Positions 1-15,100 of a DNA stretch of 64,000 nucleotides are shown one piece after another. A model generated the notes under the pieces. It ran no database searches. It was not told the DNA's origin and was given only the letters and a program-made list of their open reading frames with translations. The stretch spans positions 869,501 to 933,500 of the forward strand of contig JAWRVZ010000103.1 of NCBI GenBank assembly GCA_037043235.1. Direction: 5' to 3'. Both the position numbers and the translations under genes were made by a program. How positions within the stretch are numbered: position 1 is the first letter of the stretch; each line of letters opens with the position of its first letter. Source of the DNA: Rhodeus uyekii. Taxonomy: Eukaryota > Chordata > Actinopteri > Cypriniformes > Acheilognathidae.

Positions 1-167
1 TCATCAAGAGTGCCAAAAGTTTATTTTATATTTCTTCTCCAATTGTTGTCATTCACTCATCCTCCTATCATTGCAAATCCAGAAAGAAAGTCATATTGTT
101 TTGGAATAACATGAGAGCAAGTCTCTGATCTCTGTAAGCTCAGCCCTGACGGTTCAATCTTTTGCAG

Positions 168-253
168 GTCATGTGACCACCTGGTCTCGGTCTTCAAAGA
201 ACACGGGGACCAGCAGCACATGGGTGCGCCATGAGCAGAAGAAACCATCTGAG
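168..253 (+). CDS. jade2: jade2 exon a (N-terminal, Ser-rich)
   Basis: Acceptor TTTTGCAG, donor GAG|GTGAGA. The exon starts with two bases of a split codon and encodes 28 residues ending EQKKPSE. That matches the vertebrate JADE2 stretch just before VFRTDLITAM, which fixes this small exon although it is not in any long open frame. Confidence 0.88.
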
Positions 254-2612
254 GTGAGACATGCTGCTGCACACAAGTTTAAAGTCAGCATGAAAGAGAA
301 GTTGAGCTGCTCTTCGCTGTTACGCCTTAAATCCGAGTGAAACTAATGTAGGGCGGAGCTTGAGTTTGTGGGAGGGAATTGATTGGATGGTTGTGGTTTG
401 CTATTGGTGGATCTCATGTGAGTGACAGGTTGCCCCGCCCTCATCATCAGAGAAGAGATGAACTTATTGAAGTTATTCTGATTCAAGATTACAGGAACAT
501 GGATAATAATGTGCACTGACTCGTTTAGAATAAACACTGATATTCTGAAGAGTTATGAATTTTAATTTCATGATTACTTAAAATCAAACTAATGTAAAGT
601 TTTGTAGTATTAAATAAAAAGAATAATTTCTACTGGGTGGAAGGCAAGTGAAGTAATTTTATTTGTGTACACATTTTATGAGGTTAATTTCCTAATGCCT
701 AATTGTCCACTTCAACAGTTTAGAGCAGGGGTCGCCAACCTTTTTGAAACTGAGGGCAACTTCTTGGATACCGATTAATGCAAAGGGCTACCAGTTTGAT
801 ACACACTACCGAAATATCAAATTTGCTGAATTTACCTTTAATTATATGTCATTATTAATAATTAATGATATTCATCTATGTGAAGACACTGATCATGTTA
901 ATGATTTCTCACAATAATTATACAAGGTAGGAAACCTATCAATATGCAACACTTTATTTCTCTAAATCTCTGCAAGTATTTACATTTTCAAATGATCACT
1001 TCTACAAGATTTTTACCAGCCACTAACAATTTTTAACAAATCATGCACTACGTTGCACCATGTCTGTCCTGTATTCCAGTGTTTTTCAAACTTTTTTGAG
1101 CCACGGTACATATTTTCATTGAATAAAATCACAAGGCACACCACCAACCGAAGATGTTAAAAAATAACGCGAGTGTTCATGAAATGGTATGGTTTTTATT
1201 CAGAAAAAATATTTTCTCCAGTCTTTGGTGAAAGGTGATTTGTCTTTTTCTTTTTTACTATTTCGCCAGCTTTAGAGAACATTCTCTCGCATGGAACAGA
1301 TGATGCAGGTGTACACAAAAACAGTTTAGAAAGCTGATATACATGAGGATATATTGCTTTGAATATACAACACTGAAATAAACTCAATCCACTCTCCTCA
1401 ACAATAACGCCAATGCAAACACCGTCTACTACAACCCACGGTTTGGTTTCACTTTTATAAGAAATACAGCCGCCAGGTTTGAAACCCGTCAACACTGGAT
1501 CGGGCTGTCAGAGCAGTCAGGTGATTCACTGCCGGAGTGAAGCAGTGTGTTTGCTTCAAACGTCATTTTCACGTGACTAGTGATGTAATGATTCAAGCTC
1601 CGAAGCAGTGGTTAATTGCAAAGCCCGTTCGAGTTTGAAGCAAGCTTCGGAGCGTCGGTGTCCGACGTAACATCACTACAGACGCGCACCATTGACGCTT
1701 GCAGTCGCTCAAAATGTGTGTGTTTTTTTTTTTTAACTTAGGTGAAATTGAATAATTTTCCGCGGCACGCCTGACGATCTCTCACGGCACACTAGAGCTA
1801 TTTTTAGAACAGGCCCGCGGGCGACTCATGTGGTCCTTGTGGGCGACCTGGTGCCCGCGGGCACCATGTTGGCGACCCCTGGTTTAGAGGATGATTATAT
1901 AAACAATCCAGCAGTTGAGAATAGCTATATTGGTATATATTGTGGAATTTATGTAAATTTGATGTAGTTCTGAGTTGGGTTTTTTAATTTGTGATTTTCT
2001 GTAAATAAATATTAATCTGTCCTAACATCAGGTTCTTGCGATCTGTTCAGTACACAGAGCCTTTGTGAAAGGTGTGGACGATCGTTAGCGACGCTCTCTA
2101 AGTGCTTTTGAAATGGCTTTGAACACAGCAGAATCTGTCATTCTCGCCTCAGAGCCAGTGAAAAAAGCCAGAAGAAAACGTCCTGGCTGAATTTTGCCAA
2201 TGTTGTGTTCTTTCAGGTGTTTCGGACCGATTTCATTACAGCCATGAAGTTGCCTGATTCAGCACAACTGAGCCCAGAGGAGTTTTATTTCCTGTCCGAC
2301 CCCTGGAGGCAGGAATGGGAGAAGGGTGTGCAGGTCCCAGCTAATGTGGAAGCCATTCCCGAGCCTGTAGTCAGGTGATATTCAGCTTGAGTCACACACA
2401 TGCTCTGGACTGATGCAATATGTGTTTTCCAAGTGACAATGCAGAATTATTTAGAAACAAAATGTCTCTGTGAGCTACTCAAGGAAATGCATGTGAAAAA
2501 TAATGTGACATGGTGAGCGTGGGAGTATGAAGTACAGAAGCTGCACTCAACCACCACATTCACCAGGAAATGGTGAAGCACCTGCTGATGTTTTCATCTG
2601 TGTGACACAAGG

Positions 2613-2666
<54 letters not shown>

Positions 2667-5600
2667 CCTTGCATGGATGGATGTATGCATGTATGTGTGT
2701 GTGTATGTATGTGTGTGTATATGTGTATATATTTATACATACATACACAGTGGAGTTTGGTTATGTCGACGGCCTCGGAGGTTGCAAAAAAGCATCGAGA
2801 TAACCCATATAACATATATTACCGATTTTCCCACATGTAACCTGCAGACGCAGATAATCCGCACACTCATATAGCACGCGGGTTTTGGGTTTTGTGTAAA
2901 AAATCGTTGGCATAACCCGTAACCCATAGATTTATTAACTTTTTTGTGTAAGATCACATTCCGAATTTCAAATGTTGCTCGCATGACGTCAATTATCCAT
3001 AACTGTTCAGGCTCGGTACACAGTGCTTGTGCGCGATAAGGATAAGAAAACAAACAATTTTCTCTGTTTTTAAATTTTTCTCTCGCCCACGTGCATTTTT
3101 ACTGGAAATATCCTAACGACAGCCTCTCATAAAGCCCATCACTCCTTCACTCGTTCATTCTCTCAGCGTCGCTCGGTTTGGTTGCATCATTCACCACAGT
3201 GATACTTTTATAAGTGATTTACAGCGGTTTTACCTTGTGTTGTTACATTAATATTGATCGCTATTGTTAATGTAGTGAAATATATACGTACAGTACAGCA
3301 TATAGAAAGACTGTATGAAATTCTCCCTGTAAGCAGTAAAACCCTCCTCTCGTCTCCTTCAGGCCAGCAGCGACGCTACTCAAAGATAAAGTGCGCGTTA
3401 CAGTTTGTCAAGTATTTTTAGAGTTTAATTGTCAATTAATAATTAGTATTTATATGAGATCTTAATGGTTATAATTTTAACTGTAATTAATAGGGTAAAA
3501 CGAAAAAAATATTTAAAATGGGTATTTATGGTCGTGTGGAACGAATCAAGTGATTTTTAGTGCATTTTTATGGGGAAAATTGTTTTGGTGTACGAGAATT
3601 TTGAGTTACGAGCTCTTGGAACGAATTAAACTCTCGTAAACTGAGGTATTACTGTATGTCCCTGAATTAAAGAATGTATGTCTTTTTATTAAGTCATATC
3701 TTTCTTTTAGTTAAAATATGAGAACATTGTATTCTGTTCTTAAAAAATAATAAGTAAAAGTTGCACCGGAGTGACCTCAACTCCCCTCTTCCACTGATTG
3801 GCTAGAGGAGAGCTGTCAATCTAGAACCAGTGGACCAATCGTGACGCCCTAATTTACATGAAACTCAAAGTGCAACTTTTTGAAACGTAAACACAGAACG
3901 TGGAAACGAGAGCGAAGGGGAAAAGAGCACAAGCATTGTTTTTAATGCGTTTAAAGTTTTTATTCATGCTTGTTTTTGTTTTTTTTATGCACTTAATCTT
4001 TTTATTTACGCTTATTATTTATCATTCTTGACCACAGTAATTTGATCATATAGTTTTTCCCCTTCGCATTTTTTTTAAATATAAAAAAAGTACTTTGTGT
4101 GATTGGCTCCGGCTCCTTGTACTTTTTTTACTCTTTAAACTATAAACTGCGGTTTCGTTCATAATTGTTTGTTGATTTATAAATGTTAGTTTAAATACTA
4201 TGTAATGCATGTTTTACAGACATGTTACTTTATTGCTGTGAATAAACAACGTAATAATGTGGTGCATTAATATTTTGCCCATTGCGCCCTCTTGTGGCCT
4301 CATGAGACAAGCGTTTCCCCCCAACTGAAATTATGCCAAATATAACTTTTAGTATCAGTAACATTTAAGTAAAACAATTCTATTTGACTTTTTCAGCCAT
4401 TTTGACAATCCTATTGTATGCAACTGACTCAGTCGAGCTTCAAAATAGTTAAACGGTAATAAACGAGCAAACAAACACATGGTTGATTATTATTAATGAC
4501 ATGATCGACGGCGGCAGATCTAATCTGCCTTATTCACACTAATGCATGGATCTAGTTTAAGATGTTTCATCTCCTCTGTTTGTCATCCCTTAAGACTTTG
4601 TCTTTACGTCAATTTGTAATAATAATGGATTGCGCACATCCATATGCCACCAGCACACATTAGCATTTGAGAGAATGACAATGCATCGTTTACACTAGGG
4701 CTTGATGCATCATGATTCTCCAGTGATTCGTGGATCGATTCTGAGACTTTCAGTTTGCATCATAATTCTCTCATTAATTAACTTTTTACTCAGATGTTTC
4801 TCTAGGCTAGTTTTTTACTGCTTGCTTACGCTTTTTGAAGAGCGCTTGGGCATTGGGCTGTGTGTGAGTCCCCAGAATGCTTTTATGAGGTGAAATTAAT
4901 GTAAACACACCCCACTGCGAATGCCCTTATTATTCGCTTCATCGTTTTTGAATCTTATGAATGATTGTTTTATAGAAGGTCTAGTTGTGTGTGTTTGTGT
5001 AAAAAAGCAGAGTACGGCTGTTTAAGTTCTCCATGCCATCTGCTGTTAAAAATTAAGCTCAGAATCAATTGAAGAGAGAATTGTGATGCATATTAAAAAT
5101 CTTAAAACCGATCCAGTATCGTTGGATTTATTGTCCCAGCCTGCGCTTACAGCTGGTTGTGGGATCCGTCTGTGCTGATATGATCATGAGTCAAGCGGGC
5201 CTGAAATGTATAGTGATCGGCTCATCGAAACCACATTGCATTTGTGCTGTAAACACCAATCTCTCACTCGCCTCATCCGTCATACTGTAACGAGAGTTCA
5301 TCCTGCATCAAGAAAACAAACGTTTGACGACACTTGAACCTGTTCAGTATGACTGACTTTAGCATGCAGTGACTGATCGTTAGCTACTGCACCTTGATTA
5401 CATAACCTGATTATTGCATAAGTATGAAACGAGTCATGATGATTTCCTGTGGCAGTCCACGTTATGCAACAAATCCTGTCCATTGATCTTCATTTAAACC
5501 TGAAACTTTGAGTACTGGATGCATGTATGAGTGTGTTAATAACACTCAAGTGTTATTCCCCCTAGGGAGCTTCCGGAAGTCAGTCGAATCCCGTTCTTCT

Positions 5601-8600
5601 CACCGATCCAAACCAGGGGCCAGTCAGAGTTTGGCTTCGGAGAGTCACATGGTCTCGCTGAGCCGCTGAATCGCTACGATCTGGATGATCTGGATGTGGC
5701 CTGGCTGGAACTGGTTAACACTGAATTCAGACAGCTAGGTGAGATTTATTGACTATCGGAATCAGTTTTCTCTAATAATAAGTTGTTGTTTTTTATGTTA
5801 AAACAAGAGTTGGAACTCTGTATGGAATTAGTCGAGTCACGTATTTCTATTGGGGTTGAAATGATTCACTCTTTTTCTCAATGCGTTAATTACAAACCGT
5901 TGCAGTTGTTAACGAAACTCAACGATTATTAATCACCAGCAGCACTATTTTAATTCTGTAGAAGAGTATTCCTCATTAAATCTACATCAGATTGTCAAAA
6001 ATGTATTTATTTTATCATGTAACATAAGCAATCAAACCAACATGGCGTTCTGAGTTGATGCATTTAAGAAAAATGGACATACAGCCCAACATGGTGGGAA
6101 TTAGCCGGGGAAAAGAGAACGTGCGTCTGTCATGTAAACAATACAAAACGTATGCCAACAATCTGCACATACAGGCTATCTTGAACAAATGTGGAGAAAT
6201 CACACCATACTGACACATAGAGGTCTCCATAAATTAAAAGTAAATATAACTAAATATGAGCCCTTTACTGTGGTATAATATGGGGGATATTTTAGGGTTT
6301 CTCTCCTGAGACTGCAGTGAACATGAGGGATGTTGGTTCTTTTTTATAAAACTTTTATTCACATTGTGAATAGATTATATACTGAAAGCATCCCTTTATA
6401 ATGACTGAAGCCGTCAATCACTTCAGTTGCAGCGTGGAAACAACAATGCTCAGCAATCAAGCTGTTATTATAAAGCTCTGACAGGCTTCAGACTCTTGAA
6501 CACAAATAAGCTGCAAATCAATCAGTGGGAACCAAATTACAAAATAGTTTTGGCCATTGAACCCGAAGTGCGTCTGTGCCTATTGATTCCTGACCCGCAA
6601 CACAAATGACAATGTATTTTCTCCACCTGGTATCGGACACTCACACACACACGCGCACACGCACACATAAACAAACTATTCTGAGTATTACAGGCTTTCA
6701 TTTTCACAGAGATGAACTTTATTCTCAGATCAATCAAATACAAAACTTGTTCTAATTTGAAAGAAAACAAGTTGGCAAAGTTTTAATCCAATATTTGGTG
6801 ATTAATATGGCATTGCAATTGATTTACAAGCTATTTTTGATGTCTGGGAACATCAAAGTTGAACAACAGGGTTTTCAACACTACCAGAGGTTAAAGCCAA
6901 AATGTAAAGATATATTCATAGTGATATTGATATTTGCTGTGTATAAAACGTATAATACACTTAAAATAATTATTAATAAATGGTCATAAAATCTTTAAAA
7001 TGTCTTAATAAATGGTATGACAAAAGTCTTATCAGTTTAAGAGGTCTTAAATTTGGAGATGGAGAAACGGGAAGCACGATATGGCTTAAAGTGATGATTA
7101 AACTTTAGAAAGCTGCGGTTTCATTAAATACGAGCGCTGCACGTTAAAATATAGAAACATGTTTCACTGTTTCAGAGCAGCAATAGCCCACATTTATGCC
7201 AAACATTTGCCTATGATTCACCGTTGATTCATTATTACAGTTTACTTTATGGTGTTTATTCTGTGATATGTTGCAGATGTTTGTAAGAGGTCATATTTCA
7301 GCTGCCAGCAATAGTAAAGCAGGCGTTTTCAAATAAGAGTCCTGGTGTGTTGAGACGTGTTTATAATTAATAGTCCTGTGTCATGCATAAAGTTTCTAGA
7401 GGTTCAAGTTCAGATTGTGAGATTTCTCGAAAGTATGTGTTATGAGTAACAATTGTCTCTATTCTCTTCAGTGTGTTAATTCTATTCCTTTGCATGTCTT
7501 GTCCTGTGTGTTTCTCAGCACTTCCCGAGCTGGACGAGCTCACCATGGAGCAGGTTGTGCTGGAGCTGGAGAGCAGGTGTCAGCAGAACATGCAGCAGGC
7601 CATCGAGACTGAGGAGGGGCTGGGCATCGAATACGACGAGGACGTGGTTTGTGACGTGTGCCGCTCACCTGAGGGAGAGGACGGCAACGAGATGGTTTTC
7701 TGTGACAAGTGCAACGTTTGTGTGCACCAGGTATTTCATAAAAAAATCAGTGCTTGAGAGCTGTAAAGTCATAACGTCAAGATTTACAGGATGTTTGCCA
7801 TAAATGACTGATCCATGATCTGATCATTATTCCCCCCCCAAAAAAGTCTGATTTCCCCAATTTCTGATCGACCCATATCAATTGCATGAGTAAAAAAATA
7901 ACACAGCAGGTAAACCCCCGCACTTCCGGGTTAAATCCCGCCCACTTCTGGGTTAGGCCCCACCCAGTCCGAGTACAGATACAGATAATGCTGTACGCGC
8001 TCATCCCTAATACTAATAGTAGACAATGAATGATAAACTTATTTAAGATAATATTTTTCAACATAAAAAAACTTTATTACCTTATATCACAAGAATTGCA
8101 CTTTATATTTCATAAGTATTTGTATAAATCCGCACCTGATATAAAGCTTGTTTTGTTTATTGATTAAGAATAACATGCACTTGCTCCACATAGTAAAATA
8201 AGCATTTTAATGTAAATTCTGTTCAGTAGAATGTATAATTAATTACAGTGATTGTGGAAGATGGATTATTCTGATTTTGACACATGATTGATTGTTGAAA
8301 TAGTTTTCTTTCCTCCTGCAGGCGTGTTACGGGATCTTGAAGGTGCCGCAGGGTAACTGGTTGTGCCGAACGTGTGCTCTTGGAGTGCAGCCCAAATGTT
8401 TGCTTTGCCCCAGGAGAGGAGGAGCTCTGAAACCTACTCGTAGTGGAACCAAGTGGGTCCACGTCAGCTGTGCCTTATGGATCCCTGAGGTATCAAATGA
8501 AGCTAGTCTGGGGAAAGTAGTGTTTAGTTTTAGGGATAGTTTCGACAATGAATCCTGGATGATAATATGATCCAAGACCCCAAATTTTCTGCTCACTTTT

Positions 8601-9137
8601 TAAAAAGTTTGATGTATAAATTCAACATACACGGGAATTGATCAGGTTTACTAATAAGAGCTGGCATTTGAGATTTGTGCACCTGCTCTAATGTGTAATG
8701 AGATGCCGGTTCAAAAACAACGGTGAGCATATTGGTGCTGTAGACAGAAAGTTGGTAATTCCTGCTGATTACAAATTCAGTTACATTTTTCTAATTGTGT
8801 GACAATTTTTGCGGCATATTTATGAAGACCATTTCCTGTTTGTGAACCGATCGCATACATGCACTGACGACCTCATGCGTTATTCAGACACTGAGAGACA
8901 TTGTAACACACAGACATTGTTTAATCAGGCATATTACAAGGTAATTTGGTCTCATTCACTAATTGAGGGTGAAAACACTTTAACAAAAAAAATCATGATT
9001 CATCGGCTCTCAAGTAGAAGTGTTTTAGCCAAATTCAGTCACTCATTTAAACTATAAATTCATTGACATAACAGTAAGATTAGAAACAATATTATGCCAC
9101 TAGCTTTCCTGTGCGTATAAATAAGTGAATGTGACCC

Positions 9138-9175
<38 letters not shown>

Positions 9176-12100
9176 TGTGTGCGTGTGTGTGTGCGCGTGA
9201 GAGAGAGACAGACAGACAGTGTGGCGCGTGTGTGAGGAAGAGAGTCAACACTGTTTTCAGATTTTTTGCTTTGGTTTATAAGAATCATTTTAAATCACTA
9301 AATTATAAAAAATAATTGTGTTACTTGGTAGGTGGTAGAATGTTCTTCAGTCACACATCTCCCCTTAAATAAAATGTACGTTTTTCAGTGCATTATTCTC
9401 TACTTTAAGTGACGGATGTCGGTTCTTGGTGCGCAGTGCATTTAACTAATTGGTAATGAAGCTCCATTATGATGGCTTACATGATTGATTTGTTGTAGCC
9501 CTTGTTGTTTAAATTTAAATTTTGCCTCACATATGATTGCTTGATGAAAGATGCAATTAAAAGCAGAAATCACTTAGCCTTTCACATAAAGCTCACTTTT
9601 GTTGAGTGCTGCAGAACGTATTCACACTTATTCTTTTGGAAGACAACAGTAAAATTGTGATTAGCATTATTCATCCAATAATGGATGAAATTTGATTGAA
9701 ATATTTCCTCTGCTCTCTTTGTCATATCATGGAAAGGAAAGCTTTTCAGCTGTAAATTTGAACTTGTTTGGTCAGGTGGAGGGCAAGATGTTCCTGTAAA
9801 GGCCATTTAGCGCTGTATTTTACATGCAAAAGGCTGCTGAATATCCAAAGGGAGGACAAAAGAAGATAATTGACAAGAAGATAAGGATTCAAAAAGGGAA
9901 TTTTGAAAAGCCTGGCCAAAATTAGTTTTCCAATAAAATGTACAGAAATTGAAGAGCGAGGCAGTGATAATAGCCGAATGAGGAGGATGTAGAAAGCCAG
10001 AAAAGCGAGTGAAAGGCTTGCTGAAATCACGGCGGCTGATGAATAAACTGAATGAACACACAAGCTGAGTTTCTGCGTCTTCCTGGCGCAGTGAATTCGA
10101 TTCTGTTTCCCATGTCTACTCATTTGATCTCTGTGACGACCCTGAGTCTGAAGACGTTTAACACGTTTGCGTGAAATGTTGTTACAATGCAAAGCGTAAT
10201 TCCATGATGGGCTTCTTGTGACTCGCCTATTTGATTTCATTTTATCCAGAAATGCAAGTAAATACCCACTGCTGTGATTGGTGCATTCACGTAACCAATG
10301 TTGGGGAAAGGTACTTTTAAAAGCAATGCATTACTCCTTAAAAAGTAGATAAATTGCATTAGTTACTTTAATGAATGTCGTTTACATTGCTTATGTGTTA
10401 CTTTTTCTCCCTTGGGCTGGGCTTGTTTGTTTTATAACAACAAACATATACTTTTTTGGCAAATGTTGAGTTCCTTTCACAATATAAGTGAAATGAATAA
10501 GCCTCAGGCTGAAGGAAATGCATTTTCACGCTTACAGCTCAAACAAACATGACAATGAAGCACAAATGTTGAGTGTTTTTTGCTTATTTTTATGGTTGAA
10601 TTGAAACTAGCAAATCAAGACATTGGATAATAAAGTGTATACATAAAATAACATTTAAATATGATATTGTGCAATATTTTGCGTTTCACTGTTTATATAT
10701 TTTGAGGCATATTTAATCTGTTTTTTTGTGCAAGTGAGATGAGCAAATGCCTGCTCACATTTAGTCTAGAACAGGGGTGGGCAAACTTTTTGACTCGCGG
10801 GCCACATTGGTTTCTAAAAATTGACAGAAGGGCCTGAATAGAAGGATGGTGTGTATGTGTGAAATAATAGAAATGAAATGTAAAAACCATTACATGAAAA
10901 GATTTGGCCTTTAACCAAAGCATCAATGTGCTGGGTTCATTGTAAAAAAAAAAATTATCAAATGTATTAATTTAAAAAGTTTTACAAATGTATTAATTTA
11001 AAACACAGTAGTTAAACTCATTCAGTTTCAGTGGGAACAGTGTTGTTGATCTAATTTTTTTGCAAGTATATCAAAGTCTGGAGTTAGTTTTGTTGTGGCA
11101 ATTCTCAGGATGGATCCGAACTCCATCCCTTCATTAATTTCTTAAACCTTATAGGATAACGGTAGTTGACAACTGGCCAATTGCCGCGCGATGCAGTTCT
11201 GGCTAACAGACAGTATAAGCGGCATAAGCGTGGCAATTGCATCAGAATCATGACTGAACGCTGCACAGCTGCTCAAGCGCAAACACGGCAGTTAATGCAA
11301 CGTCTCGTTCCCGTCTCTCAGGGAACCGAGATTAAGATAGTAACCGAAGACGTTCCCCTTTGAGAGCGGGAACGAGACATTGAAATGCATTTGGGAACAG
11401 TGGTTGAGCTAAACAATGTCAGCGTCTTCTGTGCTGAGTCTTTAAATTAGCCGTCAATCTCTGAGCCGTAGCCGCCCGTTCTTGTGTAGAGTGTTTGCCA
11501 GCGTAGTTGGTATGTTTTGTGGCAAAATGATGGCTGATTTTGTATTCTTTAAAAACCGCTACAGTTTATCAGACATACAGCCCTTAATCGGACTTCAGCG
11601 AAAAAATATTTTGTTGTCACTCTTTATTAAACACTCGGCAATCTCTGTCTACTTTTCTTTACTTCGGTCCGTTCATTTTTACTGAAGGACTCAATGTGCA
11701 AAGCGAAAAAGTGAAGTAGATTCAATACACATCACACTCAAACAAAGCTCAATGTCTTTGGAGTGCGTCTGTTGGGGAAACACGGGCATTACAGGGAAAG
11801 GTAAAATGAAGGAGGTTTAATTATAATAAAATTAATAATATAACTTGGACAAGTTCGGCGGGCCGCATTAAAAAGGCCAACGGGTATATGGCTCGCGAGT
11901 CGTTCTTTGCCCACCCCTGATCTAGAACTACAATAACCATCATGTTCACACATGACGTGTCGACACTTCCTCTTGATTCCTCTCAGCATGTGGACAGAAG
12001 AGCTGTCAGTCTGTACATGGAAAAACAAACTTATTTGAAAATGTAACTCGGATATATTCTTGTAAATGCAGGTGAAAAATCATGAAGTTCACTAACCTGC

Positions 12101-15100
12101 TTCACGGTTGAAAGAGCTAATAATAAACTATCTGATAACTATCTAACTATCTTACTATTTTAAACAGATCCGGCAGAATCAGTGGCTTTGAAACCCTGTT
12201 CAGATGCCACTCACCTCATAAACCTGCATACGAGCTGGTGTTGACCAATAGTATTTCTGTCAAATCTAACATGCCATGCAGAAAAAAAATCATACTAACT
12301 AAACATTTTTTATTTATTGTTTGATGTTTTTGAAAGATTTATCTTATGCTCACAGCCCAGTTTATTCCTGAAGCATCAATACTTCATTAAGTCTTCAGTG
12401 TCACATCATCCTTCAGAAATTACAATATTTTTTATCTTCTGCTTGGTTATCAATTATTATGTATTATTAGTAATAGATACATAAATCTTACATATATGTG
12501 TGTGTGTGTATAAAAATTTAAATGGAAATATTCATTCATCGATCTGATTATGTATTGTTTTCTGACTTGTGTTGTTTCTGTGGACACAGGTGAGCATTGG
12601 CTGTCCTGAGAAGATGGAACCCATTACAAAAGTCTCACACATCCCAGCCAGTCGATGGGCCTTGTCTTGCAGCCTGTGCCGTGAACACACAGGCACATGC
12701 ATACAGGTGAGAGACATCTGAACATTTGACACGTTTGAAGTCAAGAGAGCAGATTAAGCTTTCAGTCGCTTTAACGCTTTTTCTTTTCAAAGAAGTAAGA
12801 GACGATGGGCTACTAAAGTCGAGTCGTAATTATGCAACACAGAAGTATTTAAATTACTATTATGAAAATTATTATTTAGTGCACAGCTGGTGCAACCAGC
12901 CCCTGAACTCAAGAATCAGATCAGTCCGGTTCATAAACTTCACGAATAATGGCTGGTCTTTGGTCACTTGACTTTGGTCACAGAAGAATTAGGGAGTACA
13001 GTATAGCACAGGGGTGGGCAAACTATTTGTCTCGTGGGCCACATTGGTTTCTTAAAATTGACAGAGGGGCCGGGTTGAAGGTCGTACCTGTGCATTTTCT
13101 TATAAGAAATCCTAGAAAACCTGTATAAAGTATAGTTTGGTCTTAAATCACTCGACTGGGACACGTGAAATTACAACAAAATAATATTAATACAATTTAA
13201 TCGACAGAAAAACCATAATATGCAATGTGACTGAATTATATATTTGCCTCAGCTCTAGATTGACAATCACAGGCGTCCAATCACAACTGACCTCTGGAAA
13301 AAAGGGAACTAACCAATGACGTTTGATGTTACTATTACAAGAGCAAGCCCCGCCCCACAAAAATAAAAGTGCTCGCGCGAGTAAAAACAGCAGTCGGAGA
13401 GCGGGTGAATGTTCGCGCGCACGCAGATTAGATGTCACGCGCGTGCGAGTGATTAAAATGAGCTCGCGGGTACCCGTATTTACGCGTGTAGATCTGTTTT
13501 CCGCTCGCGGATGTAATTAACGCAAACATCAGTTTTGCGCTCGTTCCTTTTTAGCACGGAATTAACGCCATAAAGGGGGGTGTAGAGGGGTTTGCGACAC
13601 ACGCCTATTCTCCACCACAGATTCAGCACCACTGCCACTTGCAGCCGCGACAGAGTGACATTACAGGGAAATGTAAAAACCTTTAATACAGGTTCGGCAA
13701 GTTCGGCGGGCCGGATTAAAAAGCCCAACGGGCCAGATATGGCCCGGGGTCCGTAGTTTGCCCACCCCTGGTATAGCAGGTTGTACTATAATATTTTTAT
13801 GGTACTTTTGTTTTTGTTAGGACAGGGAATGTGAAGCACTACTCCAATCATGCCGTTCTGTTTCCACAGTGCTCCATGCCATCCTGCTCCGTGGCCTTCC
13901 ACGTGACCTGTGCGTTTGACCACGGACTAGAGATGCGCACCACTCTGGCAGAGAACGATGAGGTGCGCTTCAAATCTTACTGTCTAGAGCACAGTAGCGT
14001 TTCACTCTCAAACACTGGTGCGAGTGCAGACAGGCCCGAACCTCGGCCGGATCTGTCGGTTATGCATTCAGATCGTCTGAAGCAGGAACAAGCAGAACAG
14101 GAGAAAGCCAGCCATCGCAAGCAGAAGCTACAAGAGCTTGAAGATGAGTTTTACAGATTAGTGGACCCCAAAGATATTGCAGAAAGCCTTTCGCTTCCAG
14201 ATGCTCACGTGGACTTCCTCTACCAGTACTGGAAGCTGCGACGAAAGGCCAACTTCAACCAGCCGCTGGTGGTCCTCAAGAGGGATGAGGTTGACAATCT
14301 CGCCCAGCAGGAGCAGGACGTTCTGTATCGCCGTCTGAAGCTCTTCACTCACTTGCGTCAGGATCTGGAAAGGGTGAGTGTAGAAGCACTCAATAATGGT
14401 TGCGGACTATTATTTGGCTATCCCTTTTGGGGATGGGCGACATGACCAAAATCATGTTTTTGACATGACCTATTAACAATTTTATGGCACAATAACAGTA
14501 TATGTCATGATATCAACGTTGCTAACAGCTTTAATTATTATTCCTTTGACATGACATTTTTTAGGGCCTATATATACTTAAACTCATTAAACTTTATACA
14601 CTCGTCAGAAGTGGTGGAAAGTTTTGTGTGATATAGGTTTTACATGATATAGGAAAATACTTTTCGATCTGTGCAGAGAAATATCCCATCTTCATTTATA
14701 GTCATGCGGTCATTATTTCCATTGTATTAAATCTGTTTCAATCAATTGACCATCTTCTTCCACTATTTCTGGCACTCTGACAGGTATATTCTGTGTGTAT
14801 TCTATATAACTGTGATGATGGGGGAAAAACTACCGTCGATGCATTTCTAGTGTCAGAATTATTTGTCATTCAGATATTCCTCTTTAAAACTAAAAGTATC
14901 AACTGTATGCAAAATGACCCACATTTGGTTTTTGATTAATCAGTCAGTTAAATACATTAGCAGAACAGTGGCAACACTTTCTTTCTTGGACAACTTTCCC
15001 ACCTTTACAATATGAGTGAATACCGAGAGCGTGTGTGTAATTGCGTTGTCTCTGCATCTGTGGCTGGAGCTCATGTGTCTGAGACTTATAAAGCTCATTT

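Noticed and set aside
2560..3053. Tyr/Ile/His-rich frames near 2.6-3.0 kb
   Set aside because: Produced by the AT palindrome and TGTA repeats and by transposon sequence.
6015..6989. short frames in the 5739-7518 intron
   Set aside because: Chance frames in AT-rich intron; no similarity recognised.
9582..10240. - strand frames of 74-164 residues in the jade2 intron
   Set aside because: No domain, no splice context, low-complexity composition; likely chance.
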